A stretch of 64,000 bases of DNA, taken from contig NZ_CP053590.1 in NCBI RefSeq assembly GCF_013365535.1, positions 1,478,501-1,542,500 on the forward strand. The letters run 5' to 3'. Positions 10,651-18,993 of the stretch are shown in pieces. Origin of the DNA: Aquimarina sp. TRL1 (GTDB lineage: Bacteria > Bacteroidota > Bacteroidia > Flavobacteriales > Flavobacteriaceae). Position numbers and translations under genes: made by a program. Under the pieces are notes generated by a model. It saw only the letters and a list, made by a program, of their open reading frames with translations, made no database searches and was not told the DNA's origin. The first letter of the stretch is position 1, and every line of letters starts with the position of its first letter.

Positions 10651-11010
10651 TTAAGATTCGTTGTCTGGCTTTATCCATTGTCCTTTTGCACTTGCAAAAA
10701 GAGTTTTGGTTTTATTTTTATCTCCTTTTAGGATTACCTTATAGGTATTGTCTTTTGAGAAAAATGCCCCATAAATATGTAAATCGACATAATCTCTTAC
10801 AACAGCATCTACTATTGCAACGGGTAATTCTGCTATCTCAATTTCTGTATATTCATTTTGTTCTAATAAATGATTTAACTTTTCCAATTCATTATTAAAA
10901 CTATTCAACTCTTCATAAATTCCATTCATTGCTAAATCCTGCTGCGCTGAAATTCCCTGTGCCGAGATGACACTTATTACAACTGCTATTATCATTGCTA
11001 TCTTTTTCAT
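10651..11010 (-). CDS. Secreted PepSY-like protein
   Basis: 119 residues from the ATG at 11010, which starts a clear signal peptide (MKKIAMIIAVVISVISAQG); the open frame runs further upstream but without a sensible N terminus. The mature protein has a helical stretch (residues 25-55, EELNSFNNELEKLNHLL) and a C-terminal part reading ELPVAIVDAVVRDY ... NTYKVILKGDKNKTKTLFASAKGQWI, which resembles the PepSY-like/BLIP fold of small exported Bacteroidota proteins. Molecular role unknown. Single gene with its own terminator. Confidence 0.6.
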   Translation of the reverse strand: MKKIAMIIAVVISVISAQGISAQQDLAMNGIYEELNSFNNELEKLNHLLEQNEYTEIEIAELPVAIVDAVVRDYVDLHIYGAFFSKDNTYKVILKGDKNKTKTLFASAKGQWIKPDNES

Positions 11011-11177
11011 TAGATTTAACTTTAATACACTATAGAAATAGGAATAATTATTCCAAAAAAACAGAAAAAGAAAAAAAATCATAAATCACTGTTTTTCAAT
11101 TAATTATATCTAAAAAGATTATCACCAACGAAAAACAAATATGTAGATTCCACATAAAAATGTGGAAATTTTACACA

Positions 11178-11212
11178 CTAAAAAACTCCGATGTTTATAT
11201 CGGAGTTTTTTA
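11178..11212 (-). terminator. Terminator of the DUF4301 operon
   Basis: CTAAAAAACTCCGAT / ATCGGAGTTTTTTAG, a 15-bp perfect stem with a 5-base loop and T-run, 25 bases after the DUF4301 stop codon. Confidence 0.85.
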
Positions 11213-11236
11213 GTATTTCAGAAGCATCTATTTTTT

Positions 11237-12802
11237 TCAGGAAAATAATTTTGTTTGATGAGCAGATTTCAGTAAATCATTTACTGTTTTTACTGGATTA
11301 AACGTAGTTAACGGCACTTCTACAAACACGCTAATCCAGTTAGACATTGCTCCATTCCACAGTCCTGGTAACTCCAAAGCTTTCAGTGTTTTTCCATTTA
11401 ATGACTTTTTTGATATAAATCCAGTTTCAGGATCTACAAAGTCCGTCAAGTTGAATTTTTCTCCCTTATAGTTTCGCACTCCACATACCAAATCCACCGG
11501 ATTAAAATGCGTTGCTGTTTTTAAGATATCTTGTTGTCTCTTATCATTTTTATCGATCTGAGGTGCTTCTATAATCTGTAGCACTAACCTTCCTCTTTCA
11601 TTTTTAACCCAGAAAGGTCCTCCTCCAGGTTCTCCTTCATTAATCACCATACCACATACACGAATAGGTCTGTTAAGAGAAGTCCTTAAAAACTCCAGTT
11701 TATATTTTTCAGAAAATTTATCAAAATCCAATGGTAATCTTACGTTTAACTGTTGTACCAGGAATTTTTTTATATCTTTTAACTCTGCCTCAGAAGGGGT
11801 TTCTTTATCCAAAGCATTCATTATCCTGAATACCTCATCCTGTATTTCAATTAATTTCCCTGCGAGAATTTTTTTGTACTTTGACACCTCATCCTGATAC
11901 TTTCTCACTACTACATTATCTATGTTTTTAATATAAATAATATCCGCCTCTATATCGTTGAGGTTTTCTATCAAAGCCCCATGCCCTCCTGGTCTGAACA
12001 GTATTTCTCCTTCTTCTGTTCTAAAAGGCTCATTTTTTTCTGTTACCGCAACTGTATCTGTTTCAGGTTTTTGGAATGAATATGAAATTTCAAAACGCGT
12101 TTCTGTTTTTTCCTGTACTTTCTTTTCTATTCTTTTAAATTCCCCTTTAAAAGCTGTCAGGTGCTCTTTAGAGATTGTAAAATGCACTCTAGATAATGCC
12201 TCTTTATTACAATTATATCCTGCCGCTTCATATAAATGCTCTTCAAAAGCAGTAGACACATCCTCCGAATAATTGTGAAACGGAAAAAGCCCTTTGGGAA
12301 AAGTACCATAATTCAGCCCTTTTTCTTTGAGCATCATTTCTACAAATACATACAATTGTTTTCCTTCTGACAAGGATTCAAAATTAGGATAAGAGCTTCT
12401 GACTTTTCCCATAACTACCCGGTAAAAAGGAAATTTCTCCAAACCAATTAAAAAAAGACGAATTGCATTTGCTTTTTCATAATTAGTGTAGGCATTCAAA
12501 CTTTCTTTCTCATATTCATAATTATCCAAGAACTTAAACAATTCTTTAAACATACGAGTTGCTGCTCCTGAAGCGGGAACAAACTTAATCGTATCCAGAT
12601 TAGCAATACGAGACTCATACAACTTTATCAGTTCTGATTGATGGTGATCTGCTACCTGAATAATTCCATTTCCAATTGTTGCTGAATCCCTTAATGCTAC
12701 AAAAGGAATTTCCTTTTTGAATGTCTCTATTTGAGAAAGTACTTTTTCTACTGTTAACCCCCTTTGATTAATTAGCTTAATATCCTTATCCGAAATATTC
12801 AC
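11237..12802 (-). CDS. DUF4301 family protein
   Basis: A 521-residue protein of the Bacteroidota DUF4301 family, recognised by KFVPASGAATRMFKELFKF near residue 75, and by the FRPGGHGALIENLNDI and GEPGGGPFWVKNERG segments, which resemble nucleotide-sugar pyrophosphorylase loops. No biochemical function is established. The start is a GTG at 12802 whose last two bases form part of the TGA stop of the upstream nadR-like gene (GTGA overlap), so it is translationally coupled as the last gene of the DUF77-pnuC-nadR-like operon. No nearby alternative Met exists. Confidence 0.8.
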   Translation of the reverse strand: MNISDKDIKLINQRGLTVEKVLSQIETFKKEIPFVALRDSATIGNGIIQVADHHQSELIKLYESRIANLDTIKFVPASGAATRMFKELFKFLDNYEYEKESLNAYTNYEKANAIRLFLIGLEKFPFYRVVMGKVRSSYPNFESLSEGKQLYVFVEMMLKEKGLNYGTFPKGLFPFHNYSEDVSTAFEEHLYEAAGYNCNKEALSRVHFTISKEHLTAFKGEFKRIEKKVQEKTETRFEISYSFQKPETDTVAVTEKNEPFRTEEGEILFRPGGHGALIENLNDIEADIIYIKNIDNVVVRKYQDEVSKYKKILAGKLIEIQDEVFRIMNALDKETPSEAELKDIKKFLVQQLNVRLPLDFDKFSEKYKLEFLRTSLNRPIRVCGMVINEGEPGGGPFWVKNERGRLVLQIIEAPQIDKNDKRQQDILKTATHFNPVDLVCGVRNYKGEKFNLTDFVDPETGFISKKSLNGKTLKALELPGLWNGAMSNWISVFVEVPLTTFNPVKTVNDLLKSAHQTKLFS

Positions 12803-13332
12803 TTCTTTCCTTTAATTAGTTCATCAATTATTTTAACGGCTTGCTTAAAACGAGGTATTTTATCTCCTTTTAAGACCACATATGGACGCTTGTATTTTTC
12901 CAGAGCCTCTTTAAAACGGAGAAACATCTGCTCTCTTTCGTGGGGTTTGTCTCGTAAGTCATCTGGAGTCCAAGGTGTATCTATATATGTCAGCAAATAT
13001 AAATCATATTCATTTTCAATAGCAAATTTATCAAGCACATCCGCTACTTCCCCATCAAAATAAGCCTCTGAATACACTTTAGTTACTAACAAATCTGTAT
13101 CACATATTACAAGTTTACCTCCTCGTCTTACCGCTTCATTTTCTAATTGCATTTGCCCTTCTGCTATAGGGAGCAAATCTGCATAAGCGCATATTTCTTT
13201 TGAGGTATCCCATTTTTTCTGAAGATATTCTCTAGCATATTCTGGTACCCAAGCTACCTCATAGTGAGAGGCTAATTGTTTAGACAATGTTGTCTTCCCT
13301 GTTGATTCCGGACCAAATAAAACAATTTTCAC
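12799..13332 (-). CDS. NadR-like P-loop kinase (nicotinamide riboside kinase type)
   Basis: A 177-residue cytoplasmic AAA/P-loop kinase. From the GTG at 13332 the protein starts KIVLFGPESTGKTTLS, with Walker A GPESTGKT at residues 6-13; VPEYAREYL and CDTDLLVTKVY follow as in the kinase domain of NadR. The GTG overlaps the pnuC TGA stop in a GTGA; an ATG at 13368 would add 12 residues and a larger overlap. Expected role: phosphorylating the nucleoside imported by PnuC and so trapping it. The neighbouring DUF77 protein leaves open a thiamine-related substrate. Confidence 0.78.
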   Translation of the reverse strand: MKIVLFGPESTGKTTLSKQLASHYEVAWVPEYAREYLQKKWDTSKEICAYADLLPIAEGQMQLENEAVRRGGKLVICDTDLLVTKVYSEAYFDGEVADVLDKFAIENEYDLYLLTYIDTPWTPDDLRDKPHEREQMFLRFKEALEKYKRPYVVLKGDKIPRFKQAVKIIDELIKGKK

Positions 13333-13961
13333 ACAATCTCCTTGTTCTTGTCTAAGCTTTTCTTCCATGCTAAATACCCTAAAATCGCTATTACTGTAAA
13401 GATTAAATATTGCAAAGATAACATCCCCAAACCTCTATAAGCATATAAAGGAACTGTAATTATATCTGCAAAAATCCATAGTGTCCAATTTTCTATTTTT
13501 TTATTCGCCATATACCACATTGCTGTAAAGAACACACCGGAAGTAAATATATCAATCCAATTTTCTCCCTGTATCGCTACCCCAGTTAAAGCATATACCA
13601 TATAAGTTACAAACATTGTTATAGAAAACATAAAAAATCCAACTAGTTTTTCCTTGAGATTTGTTCTGGAAACAGGAACAACAGGGCTGTTGTTATTTTT
13701 TCTGGACCAGTTCCACCAACCATATAGACTCATTATAGAGTAATAAAAATTCATCATCATATCTCCAAAATATGCTGCCTTATAGAGAAGATAGACTGAT
13801 ATAACTGTAGCTAATAATCCTGTCGGATATACCCAGATATGAACTTTCTTTGCATAAAAAACGCTTAGAATCCCAAACACAAAAGCAATCGCTTCTAACA
13901 CTATAAAAGAAGTAGGAGTCTCAGAATATGCATTCAAAAAGAAATCAAAAATCTGGCTCAT
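13329..13961 (-). CDS. pnuC: PnuC-family vitamin transporter
   Basis: A 210-residue inner membrane protein with about seven hydrophobic segments. YGWWNWSRK (about residue 80) and ENWTLWIFADIITVPLYAYRG (about 155-175) are the two tryptophan-rich signature loops of PnuC transporters. PnuC carries nicotinamide riboside; relatives PnuT carry thiamine. The kinase gene downstream (start/stop overlap) supports nicotinamide riboside, the DUF77 gene upstream (17-base overlap) is compatible with thiamine. No TPP riboswitch is visible before this operon. Confidence 0.85.
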   Translation of the reverse strand: MSQIFDFFLNAYSETPTSFIVLEAIAFVFGILSVFYAKKVHIWVYPTGLLATVISVYLLYKAAYFGDMMMNFYYSIMSLYGWWNWSRKNNNSPVVPVSRTNLKEKLVGFFMFSITMFVTYMVYALTGVAIQGENWIDIFTSGVFFTAMWYMANKKIENWTLWIFADIITVPLYAYRGLGMLSLQYLIFTVIAILGYLAWKKSLDKNKEIV

Positions 13962-14205
13962 AGTTACTTCTATTGCTTTTTACTAATTTCATATGTATCA
14001 ATACCTGCTCCATCGCTTCAAAAGACTTCTTAATTTCCTGAGACAAGAACTTCATTACCTCATCATAATCTCCGTATACTTGTGTACTTAAGGGGGTCTC
14101 TATCACCTCAAACTTTGATTGTCTCAGGCGTTTTATAAAAGTGATTATATGTTTTTCATAATCCTCTTGAAGAGGAGATAATGTCAATTCTACTGAAATC
14201 TGCAT
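13945..14205 (-). CDS. DUF77/YkoF-like thiamine-binding protein
   Basis: 86 residues, one ferredoxin-like module: MQISVELTLSPL, then FEVIETPLSTQVYGDYDEVMKFL, the hallmark of the MTH1187/YkoF (DUF77) family, members of which bind thiamine or HMP. Soluble and cytoplasmic as far as the sequence shows. First gene of a tightly overlapping operon with pnuC and the kinase. It follows the phosphopantetheinyl transferase gene by 31 bases on the same strand, so may share its transcript. Confidence 0.72.
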   Translation of the reverse strand: MQISVELTLSPLQEDYEKHIITFIKRLRQSKFEVIETPLSTQVYGDYDEVMKFLSQEIKKSFEAMEQVLIHMKLVKSNRSNYEPDF

Positions 14206-14236
14206 CTGTATTTTATTTTTTTCACTAAAAATATCC

Positions 14237-14869
14237 CTATTCTTCTAAGGGTAAGGTAAACACACAGGTAAATCCTTCAAACTCTAAATACCGAACTGTA
14301 TAATCACTCTCCTCCCCTTTATAGGCTATCTTTCCTACTGTAGCATATGCATCAAAATCAAACGGAGCTATCTGTATATGTTGCTCAAAACTCAATCCTG
14401 GTGTTGCATATAGTTTATACAGCGATTCTTTTGCCCCCCAAATTACCGTTAACACTCTGGTTTTATACAGCTGCTGCTCCACAAAAGAACTTTCATAGTT
14501 TATAAATTTACGAGCGATTCGCTGTATTTTATCACGTTGTTTTTCTATATCAATCCCTACCGGCTTATCACTAATAATGATTCCTGAAAACTCAAAAGAA
14601 TGCGTAATAGAAATTTGTTTTCCATCTTTCAAATTTGGTTTTCCTGATGCATCATAATACAAATCAAAATCCGTATACCCTACCACTGCGAGTAAGTGCC
14701 GAATACTCATAAAACCTCTTCTATGAATATCCGATTTCATATCATCTACTCTCTGCTGACAATGAGGAGTCAACACAACATCTTTACTTAAAAAATCAAA
14801 CGATTCATCAATCTTCCAAATCAACACTTTAGTGTGATTATTTACTGTTATAGTTTTGTAAAGAGGCAT
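14237..14869 (-). CDS. 4'-phosphopantetheinyl transferase superfamily protein
   Basis: A 210-residue Sfp-like enzyme that moves the phosphopantetheine arm of CoA to carrier proteins. Signature motifs are ITHSFEFSGIII, VGIDIEKQRDKI (Mg-binding Asp/Glu) and IWGAKESLYKLY. It may serve fatty acid ACP or other carrier proteins; no carrier protein gene is adjacent. The ATG at 14869 is 137 bases from the divergent ahcY start. Confidence 0.85.
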   Translation of the reverse strand: MPLYKTITVNNHTKVLIWKIDESFDFLSKDVVLTPHCQQRVDDMKSDIHRRGFMSIRHLLAVVGYTDFDLYYDASGKPNLKDGKQISITHSFEFSGIIISDKPVGIDIEKQRDKIQRIARKFINYESSFVEQQLYKTRVLTVIWGAKESLYKLYATPGLSFEQHIQIAPFDFDAYATVGKIAYKGEESDYTVRYLEFEGFTCVFTLPLEE

Positions 14870-14891
14870 ATATTTTCTTAAAGTTATTATG

Positions 14892-14899
14892 TACCTTTG
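14892..14899 (+). promoter_or_regulatory. -7 promoter element of ahcY
   Basis: TACCTTTG matches TAnnTTTG exactly. Transcription would start at about 14906, inside the first arm of the hairpin at 14904-14937. No convincing -33 TTG is seen. Confidence 0.5.
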
Positions 14900-14903
14900 C
14901 TAT

Positions 14904-14937
14904 CCGGAAATCGCAGCAATTGACGCTGTATTTCCGG
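14904..14937 (+). promoter_or_regulatory. Strong hairpin at the 5' end of the ahcY leader
   Basis: CCGGAAAT-C-GCAGC / GCTG-T-ATTTCCGG folds into a 12-bp interrupted stem with a short loop, 70 bases before the ahcY ATG and almost at the predicted transcript start. It does not match any SAM or SAH riboswitch that I know. Confidence 0.5.
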
Positions 14938-15006
14938 GAACGAATTTAGAATAAATTGGAGCGAAATACTAGAAATAAACGCACTATAAAACCAAAATAA
15001 ACACTT

Positions 15007-16323
15007 ATGAGTACAAAAATAACACCTTATGTACCTTACAAAGTAAAAGACATTTCTCTTGCTGCATGGGGAAGAAAAGAAATAGAGTTAGCGGAAGCTG
15101 AAATGCCTGGTTTAATGTCCCTTAGAGAAGAGTATAAGGACACCAAGCCATTAGAGGGTGCGAGAATAGCAGGATGTCTTCATATGACCATCCAAACAGC
15201 TGTTCTTATTGAAACTCTTGTAGCTTTGGGAGCAGATGTTACCTGGAGTTCATGTAACATTTTTTCTACTCAGGATCATGCAGCAGCTGCAATTGCTGAA
15301 GCAGGAATCCCTGTTTATGCTTGGAAAGGAATGAATGAAGAAGAATTTGACTGGTGTATTGAACAAACACTTTTCTTCGGAGAAAAAAGAGAACCGCTTA
15401 ACATGATTCTTGATGACGGAGGAGACCTTACCAACATGGTTTTAGACAAATACCCTGAATTAGTTGATGCTATTAAAGGGCTTTCTGAAGAGACGACTAC
15501 CGGAGTTCATCGCTTATATGAAAGAATGAAAAACGGAACATTACCTATGCCTGCCATAAACGTTAATGATTCTGTGACCAAATCTAAATTCGATAACAAA
15601 TACGGATGTAGAGAAAGCGCAGTTGACGCGATCAGAAGAGCAACTGACACCATGCTTGCAGGAAAACGAGTAGTAGTTTGCGGATATGGAGATGTAGGAA
15701 AGGGAACTGCTGCTTCTTTCAGAGGTGCAGGGTCTATTGTAACTGTAACAGAAATTGATCCTATCTGTGCACTACAGGCAGCCATGGATGGGTTCGAAGT
15801 AAAAAAATTAGAAACCATCATAGGCAATGCAGACGTAGTTATTACAACTACAGGAAATAAAGATATTGTCCAGGGGCATCACTTCAAAGCTTTAAAAGAC
15901 AAAGCGATTGTTTGTAATATTGGGCATTTTGATAACGAAATTGACATGGCTTGGTTAAATGACAATTACGGAAACACCAAGGATGAGATCAAACCACAAG
16001 TAGATAAGTATACCATAGACGGTAAAGACATTATCATTCTTGCAGAAGGACGCCTTGTTAACCTAGGGTGTGCAACCGGGCATCCAAGCTTCGTAATGAG
16101 TAATTCATTTACCAACCAAACATTAGCTCAGATAGAGCTATGGAACAATTCTGATAAATACAAAAACGAAGTATATATGCTTCCTAAGCATCTTGACGAG
16201 AAAGTAGCTAAACTGCACCTAGCACGTCTTGGAGCTGAATTGGAGACACTTCGTCCAGAACAAGCTGAATACATAGGAGTAACTGTAGAAGGTCCTTTTA
16301 AACCTGAATACTACAGATACTAA
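15007..16323 (+). CDS. ahcY: Adenosylhomocysteinase (S-adenosyl-L-homocysteine hydrolase)
   Basis: A 438-residue NAD-dependent enzyme that splits S-adenosylhomocysteine into adenosine and homocysteine, recycling the product of methyltransferases. Evidence: [16 protein letters not shown] (substrate site), GVHRLYERM, the NAD-binding [11 protein letters not shown] (glycine loop at about 226-232), [11 protein letters not shown], and the C-terminal KPEYYRY signature that reaches into the neighbouring subunit. Single-gene unit between a structured leader and a terminator. Confidence 0.97.
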   Translation: MSTKITPYVPYKVKDISLAAWGRKEIELAEAEMPGLMSLREEYKDTKPLEGARIAGCLHMTIQTAVLIETLVALGADVTWSSCNIFSTQDHAAAAIAEAGIPVYAWKGMNEEEFDWCIEQTLFFGEKREPLNMILDDGGDLTNMVLDKYPELVDAIKGLSEETTTGVHRLYERMKNGTLPMPAINVNDSVTKSKFDNKYGCRESAVDAIRRATDTMLAGKRVVVCGYGDVGKGTAASFRGAGSIVTVTEIDPICALQAAMDGFEVKKLETIIGNADVVITTTGNKDIVQGHHFKALKDKAIVCNIGHFDNEIDMAWLNDNYGNTKDEIKPQVDKYTIDGKDIIILAEGRLVNLGCATGHPSFVMSNSFTNQTLAQIELWNNSDKYKNEVYMLPKHLDEKVAKLHLARLGAELETLRPEQAEYIGVTVEGPFKPEYYRY

Positions 16324-16340
16324 TCTAAAACAAACTATTA

Positions 16341-16374
16341 AAAAAAGCTCTATACTAAAATATAGAGCTTTTTT
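16341..16374 (+). terminator. Terminator of ahcY
   Basis: AAAAAAGCTCTATA / TATAGAGCTTTTTT, a 14-bp stem with a 6-base loop, starting 18 bases after the ahcY stop. Symmetric A/T tails could serve the converging DUF3332 gene too. Confidence 0.85.
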
Positions 16375-16436
16375 TATTAGAATAAAGTGTTGCAAAAATG
16401 CAATCATATGATTACACCCCTGACTACTGTATTTTA

Positions 16437-17018
16437 TTAATTTGCTTCTGCCAGCAGGCAGTTTTCATACGAAGCAATCTTTCCGTCTAACAATGCCAAT
16501 CCTTCATTTTTAGAAGCCATTGGATCTATCTTAACTTTTTCTCCATTAGGCAAATGTACTACATAGAACCCTTCTTCAAAAGAAGATAATTTAATTACTT
16601 CTCCATTAGGTTTTATAGCACTCCAGGACTTCTTTGAAGGACTATACACCATATCCAACTTATCTCCTTTTCGTTTTCCTTCTACCACTTCTACCTGTAA
16701 TCTGTTTTTCGTAGCAACCATCTTAAACTTATTCCCATCTTTTTCTACATACTGCACTTCTGTTTCTCCTTCATTCATTGCAATCGGATTGGATCCACTC
16801 CAAAACTCGACAACATTAAAAATAATCACATCTCCAATAAAAAAGAGCCCATACACAGGAACGATGTTCAACGCCCAAAATATTAAGTTATCCATAAACT
16901 TATTATCCGTAAGACCGTCATTCCAATCTCTCAATTGATTAAAAGCACTAAAGGATCCTAAACAACTAGAAAACAAGATTGAAGCTGATAGCAATGTGCA
17001 TACTGTTAATTTTCGCAT
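16437..17018 (-). CDS. DUF3332 family lipoprotein
   Basis: 193 residues starting with a lipoprotein signal peptide (MRKLTVCTLLSASILFSSC, lipobox Cys19). The next part, GSFSAFNQLRDWNDGL and a hydrophobic segment FWALNIVPVYGLFFIGDVIIFN (about 48-70), is typical of DUF3332; the C-terminal half is a run of short beta strands (YVEKDGNKFKMVATKNRL). Probably envelope-located; function unknown. Monocistronic. Confidence 0.75.
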   Translation of the reverse strand: MRKLTVCTLLSASILFSSCLGSFSAFNQLRDWNDGLTDNKFMDNLIFWALNIVPVYGLFFIGDVIIFNVVEFWSGSNPIAMNEGETEVQYVEKDGNKFKMVATKNRLQVEVVEGKRKGDKLDMVYSPSKKSWSAIKPNGEVIKLSSFEEGFYVVHLPNGEKVKIDPMASKNEGLALLDGKIASYENCLLAEAN

Positions 17019-17260
17019 AATTAAAAGGCTTTAAATTTTATTTAAAAATAGTGACTTTCACAGGATATATAAAAAAAGTACTCTTAAAAATTACTTCTTC
17101 GATAACAAACCTTGTGATTTTATCAAGCTATTTTTTTCTTTTTAAATATCTTATAGAAAAACAGTTTTCTTCCTGGTTTTATTGCCTCAATCAGCAAGAA
17201 CTTCTCTCATCTATACTGCAAAAACAACGTAAGCCTTTTCATCTATCAATTCCCCAAAAA

Positions 17261-17299
17261 ATAAAATTCCCTTTCGGTATATCCGAAAGGGAATTTTAT
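17261..17299 (-). terminator. Terminator of rplU-rpmA
   Basis: A perfect 17-bp stem around CCCTTTCGG / CCGAAAGGG with a 5-base loop and AT-rich flanks, 30 bases beyond the rpmA stop codon. The rest of the 310-base gap to the DUF3332 start (17019-17260) holds no feature I can support. Confidence 0.85.
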
Positions 17300-17328
17300 T
17301 ATATATAAATAAGATATTTTCTTATTGC

Positions 17329-17589
17329 TTATGCCTCAAAAGGCACTATAGAAACATATGACTTATTATCTCTCTTTTTTGTAAACTTTACAACACCATC
17401 AACTTTAGCGTGTAAGGTATGATCTTTACCAGCGTATACATTTTCTCCTGGTTTGTGCGCTGTACCTCTTTGTCTTACAATGATGTTACCAGCTACGGCA
17501 GCTTGACCTCCGAATATCTTTACACCCAAGCGTTTCGATTCTGATTCTCTACCGTTCTTCGAACTACCAACTCCTTTTTTATGAGCCAT
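17329..17589 (-). CDS. rpmA: 50S ribosomal protein L27
   Basis: 86 residues starting [20 protein letters not shown], with [17 protein letters not shown] and the glycine/basic N terminus that reaches the peptidyl transferase centre. There is no cleavable N-terminal extension as seen in Firmicutes. Second gene after rplU with a 34-base spacer, the usual bacterial order. Confidence 0.96.
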   Translation of the reverse strand: MAHKKGVGSSKNGRESESKRLGVKIFGGQAAVAGNIIVRQRGTAHKPGENVYAGKDHTLHAKVDGVVKFTKKRDNKSYVSIVPFEA

Positions 17590-17623
17590 TTTCTTTAGGT
17601 TTTATGGTTAATAATAAACAGGA

Positions 17624-18259
17624 TTACTTTTCTATCCCGCCGTCTAATCTGTCTTGTAATTCTTTTAATTCATCCCACTTTCCTTCAGCAGCTAATCCAG
17701 CTTGCTTTGGCCAAGTGTCAGGTACTTTAGAAGCATAACGAGATCCCGCTGCTACTAAAATTTCTTTTAGTTTTTCTACTTCTGTTCCTGCTAGGTCAGC
17801 AAAAGTTACAATTCCTGCATTATTAAATAATTCAGCAATCTTTGGACCTATTCCTTCGATTTTCTTTAAATCATCACCTTTTGCTGCTTTTTTAGGAGCC
17901 GCTTTTTTTGGTGTTGCTGCTTTCTTTGGCGCTGCTTTTTTAGCTCCTGAAGTTGCAATACTTTCAATCACAATTTCTGTAAGCGCCTGACGGTGACCAT
18001 TCTTCACACGGTAACCTTTACGTCTTTTCTTTTTGAAAACAATTACTTTATCACCTTTAAGATGTCTTGTAATTTTTGCTCCTACCTGAGCTCCTTCTAT
18101 AACCGGGGCGCCTAAAGAAACTGCATCACCATCAGCCGTAAGAAGAACTTTATCGAAAGATACTTTATCTCCTTCTTCTCCTGGTAAACGATGTACAAAA
18201 ACTTTTTGGTCTTTAACAACTTTAAATTGTTGCCCTGCTATCTCTACAATTGCGTACAT
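17624..18259 (-). CDS. rplU: 50S ribosomal protein L21 with C-terminal helix-hairpin-helix extension
   Basis: 211 residues, twice the normal L21 length. Residues 1-103 are ordinary L21 (MYAIVEIAGQQFKVV, RKGYRVKNGHRQALTEIVI). An Ala/Lys/Pro linker (about 105-128, repeats of PKKAA) leads to a domain with DDLKKIEGIGPKIAELFNNAGI, a helix-hairpin-helix of the type seen in nucleic-acid-binding proteins, and a short acidic tail. The same fusion is familiar from other flavobacteria, so it is a lineage trait, not an error. The tail could contact rRNA or assembly intermediates; that is inference. Confidence 0.93.
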   Translation of the reverse strand: MYAIVEIAGQQFKVVKDQKVFVHRLPGEEGDKVSFDKVLLTADGDAVSLGAPVIEGAQVGAKITRHLKGDKVIVFKKKRRKGYRVKNGHRQALTEIVIESIATSGAKKAAPKKAATPKKAAPKKAAKGDDLKKIEGIGPKIAELFNNAGIVTFADLAGTEVEKLKEILVAAGSRYASKVPDTWPKQAGLAAEGKWDELKELQDRLDGGIEK

Positions 18260-18317
18260 AGCGTAACGTTTAATTAATTATAACTATAAAAAATAATGCC
18301 TTCCAAAAAGGCAGGTG

Positions 18318-18347
18318 CAAATATAACGCTAATTAATTAACTGACAA
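18318..18347 (-). promoter_or_regulatory. Promoter of rplU-rpmA
   Basis: Minus strand TTG (18347-18345), exactly 19 bases, TATATTTG (18325-18318): a perfect match to the Bacteroidota consensus, 59 bases before the rplU start. Confidence 0.75.
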
Positions 18348-18356
18348 ATATTTATT

Positions 18357-18830
18357 TTATGCTTTTATTGATGAAGATGGAATCGAGTGTTTTATATTCC
18401 AACTTTCTTTAAAGAGCTGCATAAATGACAGCGTTAATACTGTGGTAGTTGCAAAGCCCATAACAGCCGCTACAAAAACAACGGTCCCCACACCTATATG
18501 ATATCTGGTATCCCAACCCGATAACATTTCTGGTAAAAAACTATCATTAATATTAGTTACATATACCGCAAAAAATACCGTAAATATCAAGGTAGCGTTA
18601 AATCCTGTAAAAATCCCTCCCATGAAACCTTTTTGATAATCATAAGAGCTTCCTTTATATAGCTTATACACTTTCATTGACTGATACAATCCGAAACCTA
18701 CAATAATTCCATTTCCCAAACTATATATTGGATTGGTCTGAACTCCAAATAAAGACAAGGTTAAAAAATAAATAATAAGCCCCAGAGCAATCAAAATTCC
18801 ATATCTAATAGAAATCGCCATTTTTTTCAT
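18357..18830 (-). CDS. DUF4199 membrane protein
   Basis: 157 residues with four hydrophobic segments (about 10-30, 38-55, 72-95, 110-135) and the SSYDYQKGFMGGIFTGF motif after the second helix, characteristic of the DUF4199 family of Bacteroidota inner membrane proteins. Function unknown. Transcribed alone; the rplU promoter lies just beyond its stop codon. Confidence 0.72.
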   Translation of the reverse strand: MKKMAISIRYGILIALGLIIYFLTLSLFGVQTNPIYSLGNGIIVGFGLYQSMKVYKLYKGSSYDYQKGFMGGIFTGFNATLIFTVFFAVYVTNINDSFLPEMLSGWDTRYHIGVGTVVFVAAVMGFATTTVLTLSFMQLFKESWNIKHSIPSSSIKA

Positions 18831-18934
18831 GATTACTTTGTTTTTAAGTTCCCTTTAAAGATACAAAAAAATCACAATAGACTGTAAATTAGAATCTTAC
18901 ATATTTACCTGATAATATTCTCATGTTTTTAACA

Positions 18935-18942
18935 TATTTTTG
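18935..18942 (+). promoter_or_regulatory. -7 promoter element of the M16 peptidase pair
   Basis: TATTTTTG matches TAnnTTTG, 51 bases before the ATG at 18994. No clear -33 TTG. Confidence 0.4.
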
Positions 18943-18993
18943 CACCAAAATCGATCTCAATACACCAGTTTCGAGTAACTAAAATAATCACAA

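Noticed and set aside
14904..14937. SAH or SAM riboswitch before ahcY
   Set aside because: Only a simple hairpin is present; none of the conserved internal loops of the known classes can be found.
17051..17308. 85-codon plus-strand ORF in the gap between DUF3332 and rpmA
   Set aside because: Composition is that of AT-rich noncoding DNA, no family resemblance, and its end runs through the rpmA terminator hairpin.
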